From Halobacteriales archaeon QS_9_68_42 (GTDB lineage: Archaea > Halobacteriota > Halobacteria > Halobacteriales > Haloarculaceae), in NCBI GenBank assembly GCA_003022905.1, contig PXSE01000121.1, forward strand, positions 1 through 9,022: a DNA stretch of 9,022 nt, given 5' to 3'. The translations under genes and the position numbers were made by a program. Shown one piece after another: positions 1 through 6,114 of this stretch. The stretch's first letter is position 1. Each line of letters begins with the position of its first letter. Below the pieces are notes generated by a model that saw only the letters and a program-made list of their open reading frames with translations, searched no databases and had not been told where the DNA came from.

Positions 1-336
1 GTGGTGGAAGTCGCCGTCGAACACCTGTTCGAGACAGCCCGCGATGTACGTCGAGACGGGCTTGGAGTGGTCGAACGCCGACTCCGTGGCGACGTCGATG
101 CGGCCGATGTCCGCGGGTTCGAGGCCCTTCCGCTCCATCAGCCGGTGGGCGGCGTTGGCGCCCATCGTCACGATGTCCTCGTAGGTGTCCGGCAGCGAAC
201 TGCCGTACAGGCCGAGGCCCTTGGTGTACTTGCCGGGGTCGTCGCCCATCTCCGGCGCAAACGTCTCCGCGAGGTCGAGCTCCAGATTGCCTGCATGGAT
301 TTCGACGGCGTCGATGCCTACGCTCTGGTCCGTCAT
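1..336 (-). CDS. hmgB: Hydroxymethylglutaryl-CoA synthase, N-terminal part (3' end outside window)
   Basis: The first 112 residues are visible and the frame is open to the window edge. HMG-CoA synthase condenses acetyl-CoA with acetoacetyl-CoA to give HMG-CoA in the mevalonate pathway, which supplies isoprenoid chains for archaeal membrane lipids. The reading begins MTDQSVGIDAVEIHAGNLEL and contains family-typical blocks: KYTKGLG (about 37-43), YEDIVTMGANAAHRLM (52-67), and IDVATESAFDHSKPVSTY (80-97). Glu85 in the ATES motif matches the catalytic general acid/base glutamate of the family. The nucleophilic Cys and the catalytic His should lie beyond the left edge; Cys101 in AGCLEQ is probably not the nucleophile. 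The ATG at 336 is chosen because the family N-terminus begins there and a TATA-like box lies about 25 nt upstream, implying a leaderless transcript. The bacterial symbol is mvaS. The family assignment is very secure. Confidence 0.93.
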   Translation of the reverse strand, partial: MTDQSVGIDAVEIHAGNLELDLAETFAPEMGDDPGKYTKGLGLYGSSLPDTYEDIVTMGANAAHRLMERKGLEPADIGRIDVATESAFDHSKPVSTYIAGCLEQVFDGDFHH

Positions 337-356
337 GTTCGGGTGGACGGGAGACC

Positions 357-364
357 GGTATAAG
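357..364 (-). promoter_or_regulatory. TATA-like box for HMG-CoA synthase
   Basis: The minus strand reads CTTATACC, centred about 25 nt before the ATG at 336. That is the spacing expected between an archaeal TATA box and the transcription start, so the mRNA probably starts at or within a few bases of the ATG. No Shine-Dalgarno motif is seen between box and start, consistent with a leaderless message. Confidence 0.6.
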
Positions 365-546
365 TGTTTGACGACGTTAGTTTCGTCAATCGTCGAACCA
401 AGTGCCCATTTTCATCGGATCCATCGCCGGAGCCGCCCGTCTCGGCACAGGGCGGATATGACTCGTGCCTATCGGTCGGATTATCTCGTCGTCGGCGAGC
501 ATCGAATCGTTGACCACGGACAGTTCACTTCTCCTGTCAGGCGAGG

Positions 547-2601
547 TCACGCAACGCCGGTCTTGTCTCTGGGTTCGTCGATTTCGGTGTCCTTCACCGT
601 CTGACTACTCTCGGTGACATCGTCGACGTACTTGAGGCCATTGTTCTTAGTGAGATACACGATTTCTAGCTTGCCGTCGTCGTCCCAGTCGACCGTCGCG
701 ACGGGGGACTTGGCGATCTCGAACCCCTTGTTGTCGGAGTTGACGAGGACGGTCTCGTCTCCATTGCTGTTCACAAGGATGAGCCGGTTCGACCCGTCTA
801 CCACCGGAATCCGGGCCGTGTCGTCGCCGTTGAAGTCGGCCGGCCGCCCGAGGCCGATGCCGCCGTTGTTGTCCCCGATTCCTTGTTCTAGAGAAATCTT
901 TTCTCCCACCGCGTCGCCGGGCCCGGCCCCCGGCTCAAAGTAGCGGAGCTCCTGGCTGCCGTCCGCGTATAGAAGTTCATTGGCATCGTCGCTGTCGATG
1001 TCAGCGGGCCCTGTTACGGCGCTGACATCGTTTTCGGGGTTTACGACCTTGACGTCTCCATCCGAAGGGTTCGTCCGGTAGATGACCGACTGGTCCCCGT
1101 CGGCGAAGTACACCGAGGTATCGGCACCGTCCCACCGGCCGACACCTAGAAGCGACTTGTCGCCACTCGCTTGGGTCGACGAGAGTTCCGTCACGTCGGA
1201 CCCGTCCGGGTCGGCGATGTACACCTTGCTGTTGCTGTCGCCTCCATTTACGTATAGAATGTCGTCGTCGTCGTCGCCATCAATGTCAGCGACGAGGGGG
1301 CCGACGGCCTTGCCCTTCTGGTCTATCTCCGTCGTACCTACTGACTTTTTCGCTGTGCTTACTTTCTGGTCGCCATTGGTGTAGACCACGGTGACGCCGG
1401 TGCCACAATCCGGCGGGCAGTTCGTAATGGTGAAGTTGATTAAGTCTGCGTTGTCACCGCCATCTGCGTAGACCTTTACCTCCCCGTCGGACTGAGCCCG
1501 CACCCTCGCAGAGACCTTCCCGTCCGATCCGGTGTCGCCCTCCGCCGGCGTAATGGTGGCGACGTCGCCGTTACTGACTAAGAAATCGACGGTCGCGTCC
1601 TGTGCACGGGGCTTGGTCTCTGCGGTCAGGTCCAGCGTCTGTGACTGGCTCGCGTCCAGCGTGCAGTCGTAGTCGCCCGGATCGCCCGAACACGACGTTC
1701 CTGTTTCGCCGCTCGGGTCGAGCCACTGAACGTCGTAGCCGCCACCACTATCACTGTCGCTCGGCCCGCCACCACTGTCGTCCGGCGGCGTAAATGCGGG
1801 GTCGGAGCTGAGGCCGACCACGGCACAGGAGACCTCGTATTTGCCGTCGAACGACAGTATGACCCTGTCGTCGGAGGGGTCGGAGGGCGACGTGACGGTC
1901 ACGTCCGAGTAGTCTGCCAGTATCTCGTCCCTCCAGGTCGTGGCGTCGAACCGGCTCGGTATCGTTATCTTCGGCTTGTCCAGCGTCTTGGTGTGCTGTC
2001 TGGAGGCGTTGACCTCGAGGCTGTATGTGTTGACCCCGTACTCGTCGACCGAGCCGTTAAGCAGAAAGAGGCTGATGCGGTCGTTGCCGCTGGAACTCTC
2101 CCGCACGAGTCGCTGCTCGTCGAACCGCCCGCTCCGGAACTCCCCGGAGACGACCCGGTTCTCGTAGCCGAGCGCCTCCGGCGCCCCGTACTCGTTGTAG
2201 CCGGGCGTGTAGACGAGCGAGCGGGTCGTCGGCGTCTCGCCGTCGGCCCGACAGACGTTCCCGGTGGTGCCGTCGCTGGTGATTTCGACGTCGCCAGGCT
2301 CGGTCGTCGCCAGCCGCCCGGCCGCTGGCGGCGGGTTCAGCGCGATTTGCCGGACCGGGTACCCCGTGCCGAGTTCGATGGCCGTCGACCGCGTCTCCTC
2401 GGAGCCGATGGAGTTGAGGATGTTGCTGCGCAGCGTCGAGAACTGGTCTTCGGTCTCCTGGAAGTGCTCGGCCTCGACCTGCTGGTTCTGGCTGGGAACG
2501 ATGAACGTCTGGTAGCCCGAGAACGCGAGGATGAGGAAGGTGAATATCAGTAGCGAGCCGATGACAACGGACTGGCCCCGACGGTCCGCCCACAGTGACA
2601 T
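547..2601 (-). CDS. Pilin-like-anchored surface protein with Ig-like domain and FG-GAP/VCBS-type propeller
   Basis: This 684-residue protein is a probable extracellular, membrane-anchored haloarchaeal protein of unknown role. The N-terminus DRRGQSVVIG followed by a hydrophobic segment (about 11-30) resembles the type IV pilin-like anchors of many haloarchaeal surface proteins. Residues 31-265 form an unassigned ectodomain. A Ser/Gly/Asp linker (271-289) leads to an Ig-like domain (about 290-394), then five acidic loops at about 439, 490, 534, 589 and 638, spaced 44-55 residues apart. The first, DIDGDDDDDILY, is a classic calcium-binding FG-GAP/VCBS loop. A seven-bladed propeller would need more repeats, so the fold may be short or degenerate. 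Sequons lie at N182, N198 and N389. Cysteines at 117, 259, 304, 313, 395 and 399 could form disulfides. The propeller half uses more A/T-ending codons than the N-terminal half, hinting at domain acquisition. Adhesion or matrix binding is inference only. The ATG at 2601 is supported by the pilin-like N-terminus. Confidence 0.8.
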   Translation of the reverse strand: MSLWADRRGQSVVIGSLLIFTFLILAFSGYQTFIVPSQNQQVEAEHFQETEDQFSTLRSNILNSIGSEETRSTAIELGTGYPVRQIALNPPPAAGRLATTEPGDVEITSDGTTGNVCRADGETPTTRSLVYTPGYNEYGAPEALGYENRVVSGEFRSGRFDEQRLVRESSSGNDRISLFLLNGSVDEYGVNTYSLEVNASRQHTKTLDKPKITIPSRFDATTWRDEILADYSDVTVTSPSDPSDDRVILSFDGKYEVSCAVVGLSSDPAFTPPDDSGGGPSDSDSGGGYDVQWLDPSGETGTSCSGDPGDYDCTLDASQSQTLDLTAETKPRAQDATVDFLVSNGDVATITPAEGDTGSDGKVSARVRAQSDGEVKVYADGGDNADLINFTITNCPPDCGTGVTVVYTNGDQKVSTAKKSVGTTEIDQKGKAVGPLVADIDGDDDDDILYVNGGDSNSKVYIADPDGSDVTELSSTQASGDKSLLGVGRWDGADTSVYFADGDQSVIYRTNPSDGDVKVVNPENDVSAVTGPADIDSDDANELLYADGSQELRYFEPGAGPGDAVGEKISLEQGIGDNNGGIGLGRPADFNGDDTARIPVVDGSNRLILVNSNGDETVLVNSDNKGFEIAKSPVATVDWDDDGKLEIVYLTKNNGLKYVDDVTESSQTVKDTEIDEPRDKTGVA

Positions 2602-2836
2602 ACCTCGAACTTCTGCAGGAACGAGAAAAAAGTGTGGACTTCATCACTAACTGATTCCGGACGGAACGGAAGAACGGCCTAATCAGGACATCACGAGCTT
2701 CGCCATTATCGTCCCGCCGTTCCGCCCGGTGAAAACGTGTCGTACGCGGGGGGTTACTCGTCGCCTGTGCGCCCCCGCAGTCGACCTAGCTGGGCGATTG
2801 CGCGTCCGAGAGGTCGACGGCGACCGTCTGTCTCCC
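2602..2836. other. Gene-free spacer with one inverted repeat
   Basis: No convincing coding sequence is visible. A minus-strand 65-codon frame overlapping this region is rich in Arg and Thr, resembles nothing I know, and runs into the mini-element end. The only structure I see is a perfect 8-bp inverted repeat (GTCGACCT at 2780-2787, AGGTCGAC at 2811-2818) with a 23-nt loop. It could be an operator or a decayed insertion end; no function is assigned. Confidence 0.4.
2623..2633 (-). promoter_or_regulatory. Possible T-rich promoter box for the propeller protein
   Basis: The minus strand reads ACTTTTTTCTC about 25 nt before the ATG at 2601. It is T-rich and well placed for a TATA box with a leaderless start, but it lacks a T-A alternation. 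This is a position-based guess. Confidence 0.35.
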
Positions 2837-2844
2837 CCGACGAG
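2837..2844 (+). repeat. Left copy of imperfect 8-bp target-site duplication
   Basis: CCGACGAG sits directly outside the left inverted repeat. CCGGGGAG sits directly outside the right one (3066-3073), matching at 6 of 8 positions. The 8-bp length agrees with IS6-family insertions. The two mismatches imply an old insertion, or chance similarity. Confidence 0.4.
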
Positions 2845-2861
2845 GGTAGTGTTCAAATAAG
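2845..2861 (+). repeat. Left terminal inverted repeat of mini-element
   Basis: GGTAGTGTTCAAATAAG is paired with the right end at 16 of 17 positions; the difference is A versus G at the twelfth base from the outer end. Confidence 0.75.
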
Positions 2862-2914
2862 CACGGGCGAGCCAGTCCATTTCTGCTGGGCAACCAACCG
2901 AATCCTGGCGGACT

Positions 2915-3021
2915 GAAAGGGCGAGGCACTCTCGGCGAACCCCGGCGACGTAAGCACTGCAGGGCGCAATGCGCCCGAAGCGCGCAACGAGCCGCGGGAG
3001 TCGAGAGCGCCGAGGGCTTTC
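2915..3021 (+). other. Structured core, candidate non-coding RNA or folded DNA element
   Basis: The outer arms 2915-2934 and 3002-3021 pair. GAAAG pairs with CTTTC, then comes a purine internal loop, then GGC with GCC, one mismatch, and CTCTCG with CGAGAG. The loop region contains CGAG opposite CGAG (2922-2925 and 3011-3014), which can form two adjacent G-A pairs. Inside lies a perfect hairpin GGGCGC-AAT-GCGCCC (2962-2976). A CCCG/CGGG pairing (2940-2943 with 2994-2997 approximately) could form a middle stem. From memory, similar 'CTGAAAGGGCGAGG ... GGGCTTTCT' sequences recur between genes of haloarchaea, but I cannot verify this here. Whether it is transcribed is unknown, and the strand is chosen only for description. 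Confidence 0.45.
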
Positions 3022-3048
3022 TACGTTTTCCCAGGCTCCCTATGACCT

Positions 3049-3065
3049 CTTATCTGAACACTACC
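3049..3065 (-). repeat. Right terminal inverted repeat of mini-element
   Basis: The plus strand reads CTTATCTGAACACTACC, the complement of the left end with one mismatch. The duplicated-target candidate CCGGGGAG follows at 3066-3073. Confidence 0.75.
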
Positions 3066-3104
3066 CCGGGGAGATACCGAACAAGCAAAACCGTACTGTC
3101 GGCC

Positions 3105-3590
3105 TTACTCGTCGTCCTCGTCGATAACCTCGGGATCGGCCAGGGCCGTCTCCAGCGAGTCGAGCCCGTTGACCCACTCGGCGACCAGCCCGTACTCTAT
3201 TTCCTCGGCGACGTCCATGTCGAGGTCATCGCCCTCGAACAGCAGCGTCCCGGCCTTCGCACAGTAGGCCAGCGCGGAGTCGAGGTCCTCCTCGGCCTCG
3301 GCGTCGGCCGCCGCGCGGACGAACTCCTCGTTCTCCTCGTCGTCGAACTCCACCTCCGAGAGCACGATGTCCCGGACCCTTGCGAGTTCCTCGAGTGCCG
3401 GTTCCTCGCCGAGTTCCCCCCCGTCGTACTCGGCGACTATCTTGGCGACGGCGATGGCGGTGTCGTCCTGCAGGTTCAGGAGGAGGCGCGCGGAGTCCTC
3501 CCTCTCCGGGTCGATGTCCTCCTCGCGGAGCCTATCGAGCCAGTTGTTCCACCGTTCCTCGGTGTAGTACTCGCCAGGGGGTGTGCTCAT
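3105..3590 (-). CDS. DUF2150 family protein
   Basis: This 161-residue, strongly acidic cytosolic protein has the start MSTPPGEYYTEERWNNWLDRL and the block SARLLLNLQDDTAIAVAKIVAEY (about 33-55) that I associate with the haloarchaeal DUF2150 family, whose function is unknown. No membrane segment, signal or catalytic motif is visible. The C-terminus ends in an acidic tail (DEDDE). The ATG at 3590 is supported by the family N-terminus and by a TATA-like box about 26 nt upstream, so the message is probably leaderless. It is a single gene, 72 bp from the next minus-strand gene upstream. Its 3' end lies 39 bp from the mini-element. It is apparently full length, though slightly short for the family as I recall it. 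Confidence 0.8.
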   Translation of the reverse strand: MSTPPGEYYTEERWNNWLDRLREEDIDPEREDSARLLLNLQDDTAIAVAKIVAEYDGGELGEEPALEELARVRDIVLSEVEFDDEENEEFVRAAADAEAEEDLDSALAYCAKAGTLLFEGDDLDMDVAEEIEYGLVAEWVNGLDSLETALADPEVIDEDDE

Positions 3591-3612
3591 GTCTGAAGGT
3601 ATGGTGGGCGGG

Positions 3613-3620
3613 GGATATGC
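3613..3620 (-). promoter_or_regulatory. TATA-like box for the DUF2150 gene
   Basis: The minus strand reads GCATATCC, preceded by purine-rich GGAAAAG (BRE-like), about 26 nt before the ATG at 3590. The spacing fits a leaderless start. Confidence 0.5.
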
Positions 3621-3662
3621 CTTTTCCTTGCCCCGAACCGCGGGCTCTCCGACTCAGCGGCG

Positions 3663-3977
3663 CTACCCGCCGTCTCCCCTCGCTTCCCGCCCCAGCGCCG
3701 CCTCGACGGCCGCCACCTTCTCGTCGGCGTCGAACTCCCGGTCCCGTTTGTCGTCGATTTTCAGGAACGTGCTCACGCGGTCGCCGTCGACGGCCTTGTG
3801 GGCCGCCCCCGCCGCCGTCAGCAGCGTGTCCACGTCGTCGGCCTCGACCACCGTCCCCATCGGGTTCGTTTCGTAGCTGACGTCGAAATCGTCGAGCGCC
3901 TCGACGGCCTTCGCTACCTCGCCCGCCATGCTGTCCTCGATGACCGGTGCGACGCTCAGGAGTGCAACCACCGTCAT
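3663..3977 (-). CDS. MTH1187/UPF0045 family thiamine-binding-type protein
   Basis: This 104-residue protein matches the length and pattern of the small ferredoxin-fold MTH1187/YkoF-like family (thiamine-binding domain, PF01910). The N-terminus MTVVALLSVAPVIEDSMAGEVAKAVEAL and the following VSYETNPMGTVVEADD (about 33-48) are family hallmarks. Related proteins bind thiamine or its pyrimidine precursor, but the physiological role in archaea is not settled, so the substrate is inference. No signal peptide or membrane segment is visible. The C-terminal tail after about residue 95 is Arg/Gly-rich and probably disordered. It is divergent from the BrkB-type gene with 89 bp between starts. There are no thiamine genes beside it and I see no TPP riboswitch. 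Confidence 0.85.
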   Translation of the reverse strand: MTVVALLSVAPVIEDSMAGEVAKAVEALDDFDVSYETNPMGTVVEADDVDTLLTAAGAAHKAVDGDRVSTFLKIDDKRDREFDADEKVAAVEAALGREARGDGG

Positions 3978-3999
3978 GCCCGGACCTTGCGCCTCGCCC

Positions 4000-4007
4000 G
4001 TGATAAC
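4000..4007 (-). promoter_or_regulatory. TATA-like box for the thiamine-binding-type gene
   Basis: The minus strand reads GTTATCAC about 26 nt before the ATG at 3977, the position for a leaderless start. The divergent gene at 4067 has only a weak T-rich candidate (GTTCTTT, about 4037-4043) in the same 89-bp region. Confidence 0.45.
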
Positions 4008-4066
4008 GGTCGCCCCGCTCCCGTCGACAACCGAGCGTTCTTTGCCGCCCGAGCCGAGCGCCGGGT

Positions 4067-5101
4067 ATGAGCGCTGAATCGTCGCGAGCGCGCCGCGCCG
4101 TCGCCCGCGGTAAGGAGCTCGGGCGGGCCGTCGTCATCGAGGTCCGGTCGGAGAACATCACGTTCATGGCCGGCAGCATCGCATACCATGCGTTCGTCTC
4201 TCTGCTGCCGTTCCTGCTGCTCGTACTGTTCCTCCTGACGACCGTCGGAAGCGAGGCCCTCGCCGCCCGTGTCGTCGATTCGCTCGTCGCCAACATCACG
4301 CCGTCATCGGCGGCCTCCGGGGACTCGGCCCGATCGATTGCCGACGTACTCGTCCTCGCCGCCGAGAACGCCACCGAGAACGCCGGCCTCTCGGTGCTCT
4401 CGGTCGCCGCCCTAATCTGGGGGACGCTCCGCATCTTCCGGGGGCTCGACCAGGCGTTCTCCGACATTTACGAATCCGAAACTGCGAACACGTTCTTCGA
4501 CCAGCTCGTCGACGCCGTCGCCGTGTTCGGCGCCATCGCTCTCGCGCTGTTCGTCGTCACGTTCGCGGACACCGTCGTCGAGGTGCCGTCCTTCGGCACC
4601 GCCGACGCGGTTGTCCGACCGGTCCTGTCGGCCCTCGCCGTTGGCGCGGCGCTGCTCCCGATGTTCCACGTGTTTCCCGACGAGGACGTCACCCTCCGGG
4701 AGGTCGTGCCGGGGACGCTCGTCGCGGGTGCCGGCTGGACGCTCCTCGGGGTCGGGTTCCAGCTCTATGCGGTCCTGTACTTCGGCGGCCTGGTCCTGCT
4801 GTTCGGCGCCGCGGTCAACGCCGTTCTCGCCGGCCGCTCGGAGGACGTTGGGGACATCGCCTGGGAGCAAGCCCCCGGCGGCGACCCCGGCGAGAACGAC
4901 GCGGCCTTCGTCGGCCCACTCGAAGACCTCGAAGGAGCGCTTGAGGACTGCGAGGTGCGGATCGAGAGCGGCGACGCCACGGTCGAGCTGCCGCCGCCCG
5001 ACGAGGCCACCGTGACGGTGACCACCGTCGAACGGCCCGGCATCCTCGGCGGCAGCCGTGAGTCCGGCGAGGTCCGCCTTCGCTGGGACTCGCGGGAGTG
5101 A
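4067..5101 (+). CDS. YihY/virulence factor BrkB family membrane protein, apparently internally shortened
   Basis: This 344-residue protein has the BrkB (PF03631) signature: ENITFMAGSIAYHAFVSLLPFLL (29-51), then GLSVLSVAALIWGTLRIFRGLDQAFSDIY (107-135). Hydrophobic segments lie at about 36-60, 107-125, 147-168, 183-203, 214-233 and 236-256. The family is a six-helix inner-membrane protein of unsettled function; it is not RNase BN. At residues 231-241, FQLYAVLYFGG joins two blocks that in relatives I remember are separated by roughly 25 residues (a loop of the 'Y.VLG.VILL.TWLYFGG' type). This looks like an in-frame deletion removing most of one helix, without breaking the frame. The C-terminal tail (260-344) is acidic and soluble. 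The ATG at 4067 is chosen for the Arg/Lys-rich N-terminus; the promoter evidence is weak. It could still fold if neighbouring helices shift; function is unproven. Confidence 0.85.
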   Translation: MSAESSRARRAVARGKELGRAVVIEVRSENITFMAGSIAYHAFVSLLPFLLLVLFLLTTVGSEALAARVVDSLVANITPSSAASGDSARSIADVLVLAAENATENAGLSVLSVAALIWGTLRIFRGLDQAFSDIYESETANTFFDQLVDAVAVFGAIALALFVVTFADTVVEVPSFGTADAVVRPVLSALAVGAALLPMFHVFPDEDVTLREVVPGTLVAGAGWTLLGVGFQLYAVLYFGGLVLLFGAAVNAVLAGRSEDVGDIAWEQAPGGDPGENDAAFVGPLEDLEGALEDCEVRIESGDATVELPPPDEATVTVTTVERPGILGGSRESGEVRLRWDSRE

Positions 5102-5187
5102 CCTCCCGGTCACGCCCGGCCCGTCCGGCCGACACCTCGGCGGTCGGCGCCGCTCCCGGTTCGACCGCTACGGCCGCGGGTCAACGA

Positions 5188-5195
5188 ATAAATTA
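5188..5195 (+). promoter_or_regulatory. TATA box for the alpha/beta hydrolase
   Basis: ATAAATTA is centred about 26 nt before the ATG at 5217, a good archaeal TATA box for a leaderless start. It decides against the longer frame starting at 5058, which overlaps the preceding gene. A GAGGT at about 5204-5208 could also act as a ribosome site. Confidence 0.65.
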
Positions 5196-5216
5196 CGGGC
5201 GGTCGAGGTATCGACC

Positions 5217-6089
5217 ATGTCGGACGACCGGGACACCGAGCCGTCGACGGACCTCTCCGTCGAGGCCAATGGCATCGACTTCGAGTGCCTGCGCGCCGGC
5301 GCCGGCGACCGGCTCGCGCTCTGTCTGCACGGCTTCCCCGACGACGCCGGCTCGATGCGTCCGGTTCTCGAGCGCCTCGCCGGTACCGGGTTCACCGCCG
5401 TCGCGCCGTACACCCGCGGCTACGCCCCGACCGGCCCCGCGCCGGACGGCGACTACCCCGCGCGGGCGCTCGGCGCCGACGCCGTGGCGCTGGCGGAGGC
5501 ACTGCCCGAGGAGCTCGACACCGACGCCGGAGCGCCGGTGCTCGTGGGTCACGACTGGGGTGCCGTCGCCGCCTACGCCGCCGACCGGGTCGACCCCGAC
5601 GCCTTCGAGCGGATGGCAACGATGGCCGTCCCGCCCGGCTTCGAGGCGTTGCTGTTGGAGCACCCCCGCCAGCTGCTCCGGAGCTGGTACATGTGGTTTT
5701 TCCAGCTCCCGGACGTCCCCGAGCGCGCGCTCCGGTGGCGCGAGTTCGCGCTCGTGGAGTTCCTGTGGGGGCTGTGGAGCCCCGGGTGGGACTACCCCGA
5801 CGAGCGCATCGAGGCCGTCAAGGAGACGTTCCGGACTGAGGTGTCGTCGCTGGTCGGGTCGCTGCTGCGGCGCGACCCACCCTCGACGGAGGACGTGGCG
5901 CCCGTCCGCACCCCGACGCTCGTCATCGCCGGCGAACGCGACGGGTGTATCGGCCCCGAGATGTTCGAACACGCCGACGAGATAATTGAGGAGTGCCGCG
6001 TCGTGCGGGTCCGTGATGCGGGCCACTTCATGCACCAGGAGCGGCCCGACGTCGTCGGCAGGGAACTCGTCTCGTTTCTGACCGACTGA
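5217..6089 (+). CDS. Alpha/beta hydrolase, epoxide hydrolase/haloalkane dehalogenase type
   Basis: This 290-residue protein carries the full alpha/beta-hydrolase set: oxyanion motif HGFPDD (38-43), nucleophile elbow GHDWGA with Asp113 (111-116), acid Asp242 in GERDG (239-243), and His270 in DAGHFMHQERPD. An Asp nucleophile followed by Trp is typical of epoxide hydrolases and haloalkane dehalogenases, which attack substrate with Asp and release product with water activated by His. The cap region (about 140-215) includes SWYMWFFQLPDVPE, rich in aromatics and closer to epoxide hydrolases than to dehalogenases in my judgement; the substrate is not predictable. No signal peptide is present, so it is cytosolic. 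The ATG at 5217 is preferred over upstream starts because of the TATA box, and because upstream codons are Arg/Gly-rich and overlap the BrkB-type gene. It converges on the next gene with a 25-bp gap. Confidence 0.88.
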   Translation: MSDDRDTEPSTDLSVEANGIDFECLRAGAGDRLALCLHGFPDDAGSMRPVLERLAGTGFTAVAPYTRGYAPTGPAPDGDYPARALGADAVALAEALPEELDTDAGAPVLVGHDWGAVAAYAADRVDPDAFERMATMAVPPGFEALLLEHPRQLLRSWYMWFFQLPDVPERALRWREFALVEFLWGLWSPGWDYPDERIEAVKETFRTEVSSLVGSLLRRDPPSTEDVAPVRTPTLVIAGERDGCIGPEMFEHADEIIEECRVVRVRDAGHFMHQERPDVVGRELVSFLTD

Positions 6090-6114
6090 CGCCTCGGGCC
6101 GTCGCGGCCGGCGG

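Larger units (their letters stand above)
2845..3065. mobile_element. 221-bp MITE-like mini-element with IS6-like ends
   Basis: Both ends carry a 17-bp inverted repeat: GGTAGTGTTCAAATAAG at 2845-2861, and its complement with one mismatch at 3049-3065. The outer end resembles the GGCACTGTTGCAAA-type ends of IS6-family elements, a family with several haloarchaeal members, and IS6 makes 8-bp target duplications. No transposase is encoded. The interior is a GC-rich, strongly self-complementary sequence (2915-3021). The whole looks like a non-autonomous derivative mobilised by a full-length relative elsewhere in the genome. Inverted ends and near-duplication are seen directly; the family assignment is from memory and the mobilisation is inference. 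Confidence 0.6.

Noticed and set aside
1..604. Plus-strand open frames over the HMG-CoA synthase region and the following spacer
   Set aside because: They lie opposite a clearly recognised gene or in spacer, have no family resemblance, and reflect GC-rich antisense coding bias.
2683..2880. 65-codon minus-strand frame
   Set aside because: It starts inside the mini-element, crosses its left end, is rich in Arg/Thr/Ser, and resembles no family I know.
3105..3977. Toxin-antitoxin or defence pair formed by the two small minus-strand genes
   Set aside because: Both match ordinary families (DUF2150 and MTH1187/UPF0045), are separated by 72 bp with separate promoter-like boxes, and carry no toxin or nuclease motif.
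3663..3977. TPP riboswitch upstream of the thiamine-binding-type gene
   Set aside because: The upstream region is short and divergent, the start looks leaderless, and no conserved TPP-element core such as CTGAGA is seen there.
5058..5216. Longer N-terminus for the alpha/beta hydrolase
   Set aside because: It would overlap the BrkB-type gene by 44 bp, is Arg/Gly/Ser-rich and unlike the family, and would place the good TATA box inside the coding region.
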